A stretch of 64,000 bases of DNA from Parvibaculum sp963696585. GTDB taxonomy: Bacteria; Pseudomonadota; Alphaproteobacteria; Parvibaculales; Parvibaculaceae. Below the pieces are notes generated by a model, which saw nothing but the letters and a program-made list of their open reading frames with translations, was not told the origin of the DNA and did not search any database. The stretch covers positions 277,942 to 341,941 of the forward strand of contig CAVOKW010000035.1 in NCBI GenBank assembly GCA_963696585.1, written 5' to 3'. Shown in pieces: positions 17,875 through 26,552 of the stretch. A program made the position numbers and the translations under genes. Each line of letters starts with the position of its first letter. The stretch's first letter is position 1.

Positions 17875-18297
17875 ATGGCCCGCGTGACCGTTGAAGATTG
17901 CGTCGACAAGGTGCCGAACCGCTTTGAGCTCGTTTTGCTCGCGGGGCATCGCGCCCGTGCCATGTCGGCTGGCGCTGAACTCACGATCGACCGCGACAAC
18001 GACAAGAACCCCGTCGTGGCGCTGCGTGAAATTGCTGAAAAGACCATCATTCCAGCAAATCTGCGCGAAGACCTGATTGGCAGCATGCAGAAGCGCATCG
18101 AGACGGAAGAGCCGGAAGTCGAGAATATGCAGCTTCTGATGTCCGGCGAAGGTCAGGGCGAAATTGCCGATACCTTCGGCGCCACGGAAGGCGCTGGCCG
18201 CATGAGCGAGGAAGAATTGCTTCGCGCCATCCAGACCCAGATCGACTCGCCGCAGCAGAAGTCGGCCGACGCCGACGACATGGATGTGGACGACTGA
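17875..18297 (+). CDS. rpoZ: RNA polymerase omega subunit
   Basis: A 140-residue omega subunit that aids assembly of RNA polymerase and, in many bacteria, forms part of a ppGpp site. MARVTVEDCVDKVPNRFELVLLAGHRARAM and the RDNDKNPVVALREIAE segment are diagnostic; the C-terminal half is an acidic extension typical of alphaproteobacteria. The true start is the ATG at 17875 with GGAG upstream; the frame continues back to 17800 without homology. It precedes rsh, the ppGpp synthase. Confidence 0.95.
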   Translation: MARVTVEDCVDKVPNRFELVLLAGHRARAMSAGAELTIDRDNDKNPVVALREIAEKTIIPANLREDLIGSMQKRIETEEPEVENMQLLMSGEGQGEIADTFGATEGAGRMSEEELLRAIQTQIDSPQQKSADADDMDVDD

Positions 18298-18349
18298 TCT
18301 GTCGGCAGGGCTTGGAGGCCTCATGAAGGGGCCTGAATGATCGAATTGG

Positions 18350-18383
18350 CGCCGCCCGATCCTGATGATCGCGGCGGCGTTTT
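18350..18383 (+). terminator. Possible terminator after rpoZ
   Basis: CGCCGCC (18350-18356) pairs with GGCGGCG (18373-18379) and is followed by TTTT. The 16-base loop is long and the T run short, so termination may be partial, leaving some readthrough into rsh. Confidence 0.4.
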
Positions 18384-18459
18384 CGTGTCTGATACGTGCT
18401 TGTTCGGCTACCACCACGTATTATGTGATTTGTAAGACTATCAGTCGGAGACTGTCGGC

Positions 18460-20610
18460 ATGTTACGCCAGTATGAGCTCGTTGATCGCGTGCTCGGCTA
18501 CGATCCGAAGGCGGACGAAGCCCTGATCAACCGCGCCTATGTCTATGCCATGAAACAGCATGGCAATCAGAAGCGCGCCTCCGGCGACCCCTATTTTTCC
18601 CATCCGATTGAAGTCGCTGGCATTCTCACCGATCTCAAGCTCGACACCTCGACCATCGTCACGGCTTTGCTGCATGACACGATTGAGGATACGGGCGCGA
18701 CCATGGAGGAACTGACGCGTCTCTTCGGGGCCGAGATTGCCTCGCTTGTTGATGGTGTCACCAAGCTTACGCGCATCGAGCTGACTTCCGAGCGCTCCAA
18801 GCAGGCGGAGAACTTCCGCAAGTTTCTGCTCGCCATGTCGAATGACATACGCGTGCTGCTCGTCAAGCTTGCTGACCGTTTGCACAATATGCGGACCCTG
18901 CATTTCATCTCCTCGCCGGAAAAGCGCCAGCGCATTGCCCAGGAGACGATGGATATTTATGCGCCGCTGGCGGGCCGCATGGGCATTCAGGAAATCCGCG
19001 ACGAACTGGAAGACCTGGCCTTCGCGCAGCTTAATCCGGAAGCGCGCGATACGCTGTTGAAGCGCCTGAACGAGTTTCGCGCTTCAAGCGGCGATATCGT
19101 CAAGCGCATCGCAGAGGCGTTCCACGCCAAACTTGTCGATCACGGCATTGTCGCTGAAGTGGTGGGGCGCGAAAAGCGTCCCTATAGCATGTGGCGCAAG
19201 ATGGAACGCCGCTCGATTTCGCTTGAGCAGCTTTCCGATATTTTCGGTTTCCGCGTCATTGTCGATGACATGGATGACTGCTATCGCGCACTCGGCGTCT
19301 TGCACACGCATTGGGCCACTGTGCCGGGGCGCTTCAAGGATTATATCTCGACACCGAAGAATAACGGCTATCGCTCAATCCATACGACGTTGATAGGCCC
19401 GGAAAAGAAACGCGCCGAAGTACAAATCCGTACACGGAAGATGCATGAAGTGGCGGACTATGGCATTGCGGCGCACTGGATTTACAAGGAAAAACCGGGC
19501 GGGGCGCAAAATTCCGGCGAGTTCGCCAATACATTCATCTGGCTGCGCCAGCTGATTGAAATGCTGGAGCATGGCAGTACGCCGGAAGAATTTCTGGAAC
19601 ATACCAAGCTCCAGATGTTTTCCGATCAGGTGTTCTGTTTCTCACCCAAGGGCCTCCTCATCACGCTGCCGCGCGGCGCGACGCCGGTCGATTTTGCCTA
19701 TGCGGTCCATACCGATATTGGTGACACGACAGTCGGCTGCAAGATCAATGGCAGGCATATGCCGCTACGCACGCAATTGACCAATGGTGATGAAGTCGAG
19801 ATTGTCCGCTCACAGGCGCAGCGCCCGTCACCGGCATGGGAAGGGTTCGTCATCACGGGCAAGGCGCGCTCAGCCATCCGGCGCTCGATCCGCATGAGCA
19901 AGCAGATCGAGTTTGCCCGTCTCGGCAAACAGATTTTGCGCGCGGCCTTTGAGGCTGTCGGCAAGGAGCCAACGGACACAATTCTGGAGCGAACATTGGG
20001 TCCGCTTCACAAGGATGATCTCAGCGATCTTCTGGCCAGTGTCGGCGATGCAACGCTCAATGCCGAGCAGGTATTGGCGGCGGCTTATCCCGAACTGACG
20101 CTGAAAAAGACACCTGGCAAAAAGAGCAAGAAGCTCAATGGGGCCGGCACGGGCAGCACGGTCATACACGTTTCGGGCCGTGGGCAGGATCTCGCCATGC
20201 ATTTTGCCGATGAGACCTTTCCGCTGCCGGGCGAGCGCATTGTCGGCATTCTGACACCCGGTGAAGGTGTCACGATTTATCCGATCGATGCGCCAAGTCT
20301 TGCCGAATTTGATGGTGATGGCTTGCGCTGGATCGATGTGGCCTGGGATGTCGGCACGGATGTGCCGCAAATGTTTCCTTCGCGATTGCGGGTAACAGCC
20401 AAAAATGAAGTTGGGGCGCTTGGCCATATCACCTCGCTGATTGCCGATTATGGCAGCAACATCAGCAATTTGAGCATGGCGCAGCGCGATACTGATTTCT
20501 ACGACATGCAGATCGATCTCGACGTGCGCGACCTGAAACACCTGACGCGCATCATGTCGGCGCTGAACGGACTTTCGGTCGTCAGCAGTGTCGCACGGTC
20601 ACGCCGCTAG
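18460..20610 (+). CDS. Bifunctional (p)ppGpp synthetase/hydrolase Rsh (RelA/SpoT)
   Basis: A 716-residue alarmone enzyme, the only RelA/SpoT homologue typical of alphaproteobacteria. The N-terminal HD hydrolase domain has SHPIEVAG (His48), LLHDTIEDT (His72-Asp73) and LADRLHNMRTL, so hydrolysis should be active. The synthetase domain (about 240-350) has FRVIVDDMDDCYRALG and STPKNNGYRSIHTT. The TGS domain (about 390-450) carries FSPKGLLITLPRGATPVDFAYAVH. A C-terminal ACT domain (after about 640) starts RLRVTAKNEVGALGHI. It controls the stringent response. Confidence 0.96.
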   Translation: MLRQYELVDRVLGYDPKADEALINRAYVYAMKQHGNQKRASGDPYFSHPIEVAGILTDLKLDTSTIVTALLHDTIEDTGATMEELTRLFGAEIASLVDGVTKLTRIELTSERSKQAENFRKFLLAMSNDIRVLLVKLADRLHNMRTLHFISSPEKRQRIAQETMDIYAPLAGRMGIQEIRDELEDLAFAQLNPEARDTLLKRLNEFRASSGDIVKRIAEAFHAKLVDHGIVAEVVGREKRPYSMWRKMERRSISLEQLSDIFGFRVIVDDMDDCYRALGVLHTHWATVPGRFKDYISTPKNNGYRSIHTTLIGPEKKRAEVQIRTRKMHEVADYGIAAHWIYKEKPGGAQNSGEFANTFIWLRQLIEMLEHGSTPEEFLEHTKLQMFSDQVFCFSPKGLLITLPRGATPVDFAYAVHTDIGDTTVGCKINGRHMPLRTQLTNGDEVEIVRSQAQRPSPAWEGFVITGKARSAIRRSIRMSKQIEFARLGKQILRAAFEAVGKEPTDTILERTLGPLHKDDLSDLLASVGDATLNAEQVLAAAYPELTLKKTPGKKSKKLNGAGTGSTVIHVSGRGQDLAMHFADETFPLPGERIVGILTPGEGVTIYPIDAPSLAEFDGDGLRWIDVAWDVGTDVPQMFPSRLRVTAKNEVGALGHITSLIADYGSNISNLSMAQRDTDFYDMQIDLDVRDLKHLTRIMSALNGLSVVSSVARSRR

Positions 20611-20688
20611 ACGGATTTTTAACATTGAGGCATGGCCATATCTGATATGCCTTTGGCTGGCCGACAGACTCGCGGAAATGGACAGAAC

Positions 20689-21273
20689 ATGAAAGAAGCG
20701 AAAGTCCTCAAGGAATTTGAAAAAGCCGGTGCGCTGCTCAAGGGGCACTTCGTGCTCTCTTCAGGTTTGCACAGCCCGGTTTTTTTGCAGAAGGCACTGG
20801 TCTTCATGAATCCGAAGCGAACGGCGCGGCTTTGCAAGGCGCTCGCAGCCAGGGTGCGTGACGAAGTGCCGGGCGAAATTGATGCGATTGTCTCGCCAGC
20901 CGTTGGTGGCATTATTCCGGGCTATGAAATGGCGCGTCAGATGAAACTGCCCGCCATGTATGTGGAGCGCGAGAATGGCGAATTTGTTTTGCGCCGTGGC
21001 TTTCCGCTGAAAAAGGGCATGCGCGTGTTGATGGTTGAGGACATCATCACCACGGGGCTTTCCTCACGTGAATGTATCGAAGCCATTCGCAAGATGGGGG
21101 CCAGGGTCGTCGCTTCGGCCTGTCTCATTGACCGTTCGGGCGGCAAGGCCAAAGTCGGCACAAAACTCATCTCGCTGGCGCAAGTGGATTTTCCTGCCTA
21201 TGCGGCTGACCAACTGCCGCCAGAACTTGCCGCCATCCCGGCGATCAAACCGGGCAGCCGCAATCTGGCCTGA
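20689..21273 (+). CDS. pyrE: Orotate phosphoribosyltransferase
   Basis: A 194-residue enzyme joining orotate to PRPP in pyrimidine synthesis. It has GHFVLSSGLHSPVFLQKAL at the N-terminus, AIVSPAVGGIIPGYEMAR and the PRPP-binding motif VLMVEDIITTGLSS. The frame opens earlier (20632), but homologues begin at the MKEAKVLKEFEKAGALL start and the earlier ATG has its GAGG only one base away. It is followed 11 bases later by the DUF2062 gene. Confidence 0.93.
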   Translation: MKEAKVLKEFEKAGALLKGHFVLSSGLHSPVFLQKALVFMNPKRTARLCKALAARVRDEVPGEIDAIVSPAVGGIIPGYEMARQMKLPAMYVERENGEFVLRRGFPLKKGMRVLMVEDIITTGLSSRECIEAIRKMGARVVASACLIDRSGGKAKVGTKLISLAQVDFPAYAADQLPPELAAIPAIKPGSRNLA

Positions 21274-21284
21274 GAGGACAAGAT

Positions 21285-21911
21285 TTGTTTCGCCGTCGTG
21301 TTGAGCTGCGCCCGCTTGAAAAGTTGCGCGCCGTCTTTTGGCCCCGTGGCGGCTGGGGACGAACGCTGCGCTATGGCTGGCGACGTGTCTGGCGGCTCAC
21401 AGGCTCACCACATGCGGTGGCGGTTGGCGTGGCGGCGGGTGCTTTTTCGTCCTGCTCGCCTTATCTCGGATTTCACTTTGCAATTGCCATGCTGGGTGCC
21501 TGGGTGTTTCGCGGCAATCTGATTGCCGCCGCCTTTGGCACCTTTCTCGGCAATCCGCTGACTTATCCCGCCATCTGGTTTGTCGTTTATGAAACGGGCA
21601 TCTTCATGCTTGGCAAACCGGCAGGAGCTGTGGCGCAGCCTTCCTTGTCGGAAGATTTTCTGGTTCATGGTGCCTTTGACAAGATATTACCTGTCTTGAT
21701 GCCGATGATTGTCGGGTCGATCCCAGTTGGCATCGCGCTGGCGCTCGTCTTTTATGTTGTCACGCGCATGTCGGTGGGTGCCTATCAGATCAAGCGGCGC
21801 GAGGGATTGGCGGAGCGCGCTTTGGCGCGTCGGGTCATGCTTGATCCGGCGATTGACGCAACAGTGTCCGATGCCGCGAATGATTTGGGTGATGCTCGGG
21901 AGCAAGGATGA
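21285..21911 (+). CDS. DUF2062 membrane protein
   Basis: A 208-residue inner-membrane protein of the DUF2062 family. A basic N-terminal segment (RTLRYGWRRVWRLTGSPHAVA) is followed by hydrophobic helices containing FSSCSPYLGFHFAIA, the conserved FGTFLGNPLTYPAIW and a final helix at about 145-165. Function is unknown; members often sit with lipid or cofactor genes. The start is TTG with AGGA six bases upstream. Its stop overlaps the ATG of pdxJ by four bases, so translation is probably coupled. Confidence 0.88.
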   Translation: MFRRRVELRPLEKLRAVFWPRGGWGRTLRYGWRRVWRLTGSPHAVAVGVAAGAFSSCSPYLGFHFAIAMLGAWVFRGNLIAAAFGTFLGNPLTYPAIWFVVYETGIFMLGKPAGAVAQPSLSEDFLVHGAFDKILPVLMPMIVGSIPVGIALALVFYVVTRMSVGAYQIKRREGLAERALARRVMLDPAIDATVSDAANDLGDAREQG

Positions 21912-22690
21912 TGAACGCAGAGAGAGCCAGACTTTTGCGGCTTGGCGTGAATATTGATCACGTCGCGACCATTCGCAATGCCCGTGGCGGCGAGCATCCT
22001 GATCCGGTGCGCGCGGCGCAAGCCGCTGCGGCTGCTGGCGCAGACGGGATCACGGCGCATCTGCGCGAGGACCGGCGTCATATCCGCGATCACGATATCG
22101 AACAACTGATGAGTGCGATCGGCCTACCCCTCAATCTTGAGATGGCGGCAACCGAGGAGATGCTCGCCATTGCCCTGCGCCACAAACCGCATGCGAGCTG
22201 CATCGTGCCGGAGCGGCGCGAGGAAGTGACGACCGAGGGAGGGCTTGATGCCGCCGGTCAGCATGATCAACTCGTTTCCTATGTCGGACGTTTGTCGGAT
22301 GCGGGCATTCGCGTCTCGCTCTTTATCAATGCTGAACCCCGCCAGCTTGAAGCGGCGGTGTCGCTTGGGGCGCCGGTCGTTGAATTGCATACGGGCGCCT
22401 ATTGCGATGCCGCGATCAAGGGCGACAAGGCCGCCACGCAGCGTGAACTGGAGCGCCTGAAAAAGGCATCGGCCTATGGCGCCTCACGGGGGCTTGAGGT
22501 TCATGCGGGCCACGGGCTGACCTTTGACACGGTGGGGCCGATTGCTTCGATCCTCGAACTCGCCGAGCTCAATATCGGTCACTTCCTGATCGGGGAGGCG
22601 ATTTTCGGGGGTCTCGATTCCACGATCAAGCGGATGCGCGCCCTGATGGACAAGGCGCGCGCAGAAGCCAGCGGATCGCGTAGCGCCTGA
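21908..22690 (+). CDS. pdxJ: Pyridoxine 5'-phosphate synthase
   Basis: A 260-residue TIM-barrel enzyme making pyridoxine 5'-phosphate from deoxyxylulose phosphate and 3-amino-2-oxopropyl phosphate. Motifs include RLGVNIDHVATIRNARGG, ADGITAHLREDRRHI, LVPERREEVTTEGGLD-like CIVPERREE, VELHTGAYCDA and VHAGHGLTFDTV, with INIGHFLIGEAIF-like NIGHFLIGEAIF at the end. The ATG overlaps the preceding stop. acpS follows after 15 bases, the usual pdxJ-acpS order in Proteobacteria. Confidence 0.97.
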   Translation: MMNAERARLLRLGVNIDHVATIRNARGGEHPDPVRAAQAAAAAGADGITAHLREDRRHIRDHDIEQLMSAIGLPLNLEMAATEEMLAIALRHKPHASCIVPERREEVTTEGGLDAAGQHDQLVSYVGRLSDAGIRVSLFINAEPRQLEAAVSLGAPVVELHTGAYCDAAIKGDKAATQRELERLKKASAYGASRGLEVHAGHGLTFDTVGPIASILELAELNIGHFLIGEAIFGGLDSTIKRMRALMDKARAEASGSRSA

Positions 22691-22705
22691 GCGAAAGGAA
22701 GCCGC

Positions 22706-23113
22706 ATGATCATCGGGATCGGCAATGACATTATTGACATTCGCCGCGTTGAGAAGACGCTGGAGCGATATGGCGAGCGGTTCATCGAGCGGATTTTTAC
22801 GGATATCGAGAGGCAGAAGTCCGAAGGGCGGCGACTGCGCGCCGCCTCCTATGCGAAGCGTTTTGCGGCCAAGGAGGCCTGTTCCAAAGCGCTGGGAACG
22901 GGCATGAGGGCAGGGGTTTTCTGGCGCGATATGGGCGTCGTCAATCTGCGCGGCGGGCAACCGACCATGGCGCTGACAGGCGGTGCGCTGGTGCGGCTGC
23001 AAAATATGACACCGGCGGGCATGACCCCGGTCATTCATCTCACCATCACGGATGATCATCCTCTGGCGCAGGCCATTGTCATCATTTCGGCCGTTCCGAC
23101 GGTATCGGGGTGA
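22706..23113 (+). CDS. acpS: Holo-[acyl-carrier-protein] synthase
   Basis: A 135-residue phosphopantetheinyl transferase that activates acyl carrier protein. The magnesium-binding Asp is in IIGIGNDIIDIRRVEKTLER and Glu in YAKRFAAKEACSKALGTGMR; the closing HLTITDDHPLAQAIVIIS is also typical. GAAAGGA precedes the ATG. It sits in the pdxJ-acpS-lepB-rnc-era run. Confidence 0.96.
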   Translation: MIIGIGNDIIDIRRVEKTLERYGERFIERIFTDIERQKSEGRRLRAASYAKRFAAKEACSKALGTGMRAGVFWRDMGVVNLRGGQPTMALTGGALVRLQNMTPAGMTPVIHLTITDDHPLAQAIVIISAVPTVSG

Positions 23114-23212
23114 CCTTACGTCAAGACTGTCTATCGGGCGGTTTGTGCTATGGTCCGGCCCATAACCCGTTTATGTAGCTGTGTGGGCCAAGACCCGGCA
23201 GGAGTTTGGAAT

Positions 23213-23971
23213 ATGTCGATGACGGACAAAGTAAAAAACATCCATTCGGACAGTTTCATTGAAAATGCCAAGACCGTTGGCTATGCGCTGCTGATCGCCC
23301 TGGTCATCCGGGCCATCCTGTTCCAGCCATTTTTCATACCCTCCGGCTCGATGATCCCGTCACTTCTGATCGGGGACTATCTCTTTGTCGCCAAATATCC
23401 CTATGGCTATTCCAGGCACTCGTTGCCTTTCAGTCCGCCCCTTTTCAGTGGCCGATTGTTTGGCGCTGATCCGGAACGCGGCGACATCGTGGTGTTCAAA
23501 ACGCCGGCCGACAATCGCACGGATTTCATCAAGCGCCTGATCGGGTTGCCGGGCGATACGATCCAGATGCAGAAGGGCGTTCTCTTTATCAACGGCAAGC
23601 CGGTGCCGCGTGAGCGGGTGGAAGACCGGATTGATACCGATGAGTATGGCAATGTGCGCCGTATCCCGCAGTATCGCGAAACGCTGCCCAGTGGCGTGAG
23701 TTACAATACGCAGGATATCGAAGCTGAGGGCCCCTACGACAATACCGATATTTATATCGTGCCTCTCGGCCATTATTTCATGATGGGCGATAATCGCGAC
23801 AATTCGAGCGACAGCCGCGTGGCCAATGCCGTCGGATATGTTCCGGCTGAAAACCTCGTCGGCAAAGCGGAAATCATTTTCTTCTCGGCGGATGGTTCGG
23901 CCAGTTTCTGGCAGTTCTGGCGCTGGCCTTCTGCCATACGTTGGGGCCGCATCGGCAAGTGGGCGGATTGA
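23213..23971 (+). CDS. lepB: Signal peptidase I
   Basis: A 252-residue inner-membrane protease that removes signal peptides. One membrane anchor lies at about residues 22-40 (YALLIALVIRAILFQPFF). The catalytic serine follows in IPSGSMIPSLLIGDYL and the catalytic lysine in TDFIKRLIGLPGD; box E is GHYFMMGDNRDNSSDSR. AGGAG eight bases before the ATG at 23213 supports this start over the longer frame. Its stop overlaps the start of rnc. Confidence 0.95.
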   Translation: MSMTDKVKNIHSDSFIENAKTVGYALLIALVIRAILFQPFFIPSGSMIPSLLIGDYLFVAKYPYGYSRHSLPFSPPLFSGRLFGADPERGDIVVFKTPADNRTDFIKRLIGLPGDTIQMQKGVLFINGKPVPRERVEDRIDTDEYGNVRRIPQYRETLPSGVSYNTQDIEAEGPYDNTDIYIVPLGHYFMMGDNRDNSSDSRVANAVGYVPAENLVGKAEIIFFSADGSASFWQFWRWPSAIRWGRIGKWAD

Positions 23972-24690
23972 CTCGCGGACGCACATCACGCGCGCGCGAG
24001 GCCGATCTCGTCGCGTTCCAGAAGCTGCTGGGTCACGACTTTACGGACGGCTTGCTGTTGCAACGGGCGTTGACGCATTCAAGCGCGGCTGACGGACAAC
24101 GCGGCCTTGCCACCAATGAACGGCTTGAGTTTCTCGGTGACCGTGTGCTGGGTCTCGTCATTGCCGAATGGTTGAGCGAGGATTATCCTGCCGCGGCGGA
24201 AGGTGAACTGGCGATCCGGCTGAATGCGCTCGTCCGCAAGGAAGCCTGTGCCGAGGTCGCGGCCCGCATCGGCCTGGGGCCATTGGTGCATCTGGGGCCG
24301 GGCGAGGAAAAGGCTGGGGGACGGGAGAAACCCGCCATTCTGGCTGATGCCTGCGAAGCCCTGATCGCGGCTCTTTATCTCGATGGTGGACTTGAGGCGG
24401 CGGCCCGGTTTATACGCGCGCAGTGGAGCTTTGCCGTCTCCCGGCCGGCACCGCGTCTGATCGACGCCAAAACCGCCCTTCAGGAATGGAGTCAATCCCA
24501 TGGCAAGGGCGTTCCAAGCTATATGATGCGCGAGCGGACGGGGCCCGATCATGCACCTGTGTTTCAGGTGGAAGTGCGCGTGAGCGGCATGAAGGGCGCC
24601 CTGGGTGAGGGGATCTCAAAAAGGCTTGCAGAACAGGCCGCAGCCAAGGCCATGCTGATTGCCTTGCAGGAATGGAGCGAGAATGACTGA
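23968..24690 (+). CDS. rnc: Ribonuclease III
   Basis: A 240-residue double-strand-specific RNase for rRNA and mRNA processing. The nuclease signature NERLEFLGDRVLGLVIAEWL and second acidic site ILADACEALIAALYLDGG are intact, followed by a C-terminal dsRNA-binding domain from DAKTALQEWSQSHGKGVPSY to EQAAAKAMLIAL. The start is uncertain: the TTG at 23968 overlaps the lepB stop (TTGA) and suits coupled translation, while GTG at 23959 and TTG at 23941 are further in-frame options. There is no ATG. It overlaps era by eight bases. Confidence 0.92.
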   Translation: MTRGRTSRAREADLVAFQKLLGHDFTDGLLLQRALTHSSAADGQRGLATNERLEFLGDRVLGLVIAEWLSEDYPAAAEGELAIRLNALVRKEACAEVAARIGLGPLVHLGPGEEKAGGREKPAILADACEALIAALYLDGGLEAAARFIRAQWSFAVSRPAPRLIDAKTALQEWSQSHGKGVPSYMMRERTGPDHAPVFQVEVRVSGMKGALGEGISKRLAEQAAAKAMLIALQEWSEND

Positions 24691-25633
24691 CGAAGGCGCA
24701 CGCGCGGCGGAACAACCGAGCGGAGATATCGGCGAGCCGCATTGCGGGTTTGTCGCCATTATCGGCGCGCCCAATGCCGGCAAATCGACGCTGCTCAACC
24801 AGATGGTCGGCTCGAAAGTCGCAATCGTCACCCATAAGGTGCAGACGACACGGGCCCGCATTCGCGGTATCGCGATTGAAGGTTCCACACAGATTGTCTT
24901 TGTCGACACGCCGGGCATCTTCAAGCCCAAGCGACGGCTTGATCGCGCCATGGTGGATGCCGCCTGGGGCGGCGCGGGCGATGCTGATATCGTGATGCTG
25001 TTGGTTGATGCCGTTCATGGCCGCGACAGCGATGTGGATCGCATCATCGAAGGCTTGCAGGGGCAGGGGCGCAAGGCCGTGCTGGTGCTCAACAAGGTCG
25101 ATACGGTGGATCGCGAAAAGCTCCTGAAGCTTGCCATGCGCCTGAATGAAACAGGTATCTTTGCCGATACCTTCATGATCTCGGCGCTGACTGGCGACGG
25201 CGTTGACGATCTGCGTCGCTATATTGCCGCGCGAATGCCCAAAGGCCCGTGGCATTATCCTGAAGACCAGATTGCCGATGTGCCCTTGCGTTCGCTGGCG
25301 GCGGAGGTCACACGCGAAAAACTGTTCCTGCGCCTGCATGACGAACTGCCATATTCGCTGACGGTGGAGACGGAGAGCTGGGAACAGAAGAAGGATGGCT
25401 CTATCCGCATTCAGCAGGTCATCTATGTGCAACGTGACAGCCAGAAGAAAATCACGCTTGGAAAAGATGGCCAGACCATCAAAACCGTTGGTCAATTGGC
25501 GCGTGAAGAACTTGAAGTGATGCTTGAAGCGCGGGTGCATCTCTTCCTGTTTGTGAAGGTGCGCGAGAACTGGACCGATGATCGCGAGCGCTATCGCGAG
25601 ATGGGACTGGATTTTCCGACCGGCGATGCGTGA
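24683..25633 (+). CDS. era: GTPase Era
   Basis: A 316-residue GTPase for 16S rRNA maturation and 30S assembly. G1 is GAPNAGKSTLLNQ, G2 lies in QTTRARIRGI, G3 is DTPGI, G4 is NKVD. The C-terminal KH domain carries the RNA-binding region SIRIQQVIYVQRDSQKKITLG and the final helix LFLFVKVRENWTDDRERY. The ATG overlaps the last codons of rnc and has GGAG seven bases upstream; earlier frame sequence lies inside rnc and is not homologous. Confidence 0.96.
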   Translation: MTDEGARAAEQPSGDIGEPHCGFVAIIGAPNAGKSTLLNQMVGSKVAIVTHKVQTTRARIRGIAIEGSTQIVFVDTPGIFKPKRRLDRAMVDAAWGGAGDADIVMLLVDAVHGRDSDVDRIIEGLQGQGRKAVLVLNKVDTVDREKLLKLAMRLNETGIFADTFMISALTGDGVDDLRRYIAARMPKGPWHYPEDQIADVPLRSLAAEVTREKLFLRLHDELPYSLTVETESWEQKKDGSIRIQQVIYVQRDSQKKITLGKDGQTIKTVGQLAREELEVMLEARVHLFLFVKVRENWTDDRERYREMGLDFPTGDA

Positions 25634-25726
25634 GCGAATCGGATGAACGGCCACGTTCAACACACTGTAATAACTAAATGATTTCTGCGAATCTCAGGAA
25701 TCACTTCATCTTGCGCGAGGGGCGTC

Positions 25727-26452
25727 ATGGATTGGCGCGATGAAGGCATAGTGCTCTCGACCCGCAGCTATGGCGAGACCGGCGCCATTCTGGAGCTGTT
25801 CACGCGGGGGCATGGCCGCCATCTGGGTCTCGTGCGGGGCGGCGCAGGACGCCGCTTCAAGGGCGCGCTGCAATCGGGCAACAGCCTGAGCGCGCATTGG
25901 CGGGCGCGGCTTGAAGACCATCTCGGCACCTATACGGTTGAAGTCATCAAGCCACGCGCGGGCCTCATCATGGAAGATGGCTTTGCGCTGCTGGGTCTGA
26001 GCGCGGCTTGCGCCGTGGCCGGGGCGATACCGGAACGCGAAGCGCATGAAGCGCTATATGAGGGCTTCGAGCTGTTGCTCGATCTCATGGATGACAGCGA
26101 CATCTGGCCCGCCATTTATGTGCGATGGGAATTGGGACTGCTGCAGGAGCTTGGTTTCGGGCTTGATCTTTCCGAATGTGCGGCGACGGGCTCGCGAGAG
26201 GAACTGGTCTATGTCTCGCCGCGCTCTGGCCGCGCCGTCAGCCGTGTGGCGGGTGAACCCTATAAGGATCGCCTGTTCGTTTTGCCGGACTTCATGCGAG
26301 GGGCAAGCGCTGCGACCGCTGAAGCGCGAGAAGTTGCCGAAGGCCTCAAGATTACCGGCCATTTCCTGACGCGGCATATATTCGGCCCGCATCGCGGCGC
26401 CTTGCCGGATGCGCGGATCAGGCTGCAAGAACGCTTTCTGGCGCGGGCATGA
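25727..26452 (+). CDS. recO: DNA repair protein RecO
   Basis: A 241-residue RecFOR-pathway protein that helps load RecA on gaps. The N-terminal OB fold begins MDWRDEGIVLSTRSYGETGAILELFTRGHG, followed by the helical part with VRWELGLLQELGFGLDLSECAATG and YVSPRSGRAVS. Only one Cys of the zinc site found in many RecO proteins is present, as is common in this lineage. It follows era with a 93-base gap and precedes parC. Confidence 0.93.
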   Translation: MDWRDEGIVLSTRSYGETGAILELFTRGHGRHLGLVRGGAGRRFKGALQSGNSLSAHWRARLEDHLGTYTVEVIKPRAGLIMEDGFALLGLSAACAVAGAIPEREAHEALYEGFELLLDLMDDSDIWPAIYVRWELGLLQELGFGLDLSECAATGSREELVYVSPRSGRAVSRVAGEPYKDRLFVLPDFMRGASAATAEAREVAEGLKITGHFLTRHIFGPHRGALPDARIRLQERFLARA

Positions 26453-26552
26453 GCGCCGAATCGCTGGTATAACTTGGCCTCTTCCTGATTGCATTGTGAC
26501 CCGACCCGCAGTGAGCGGCTCATGACAGATTTGTTTTGATTCTGGATCCTTG

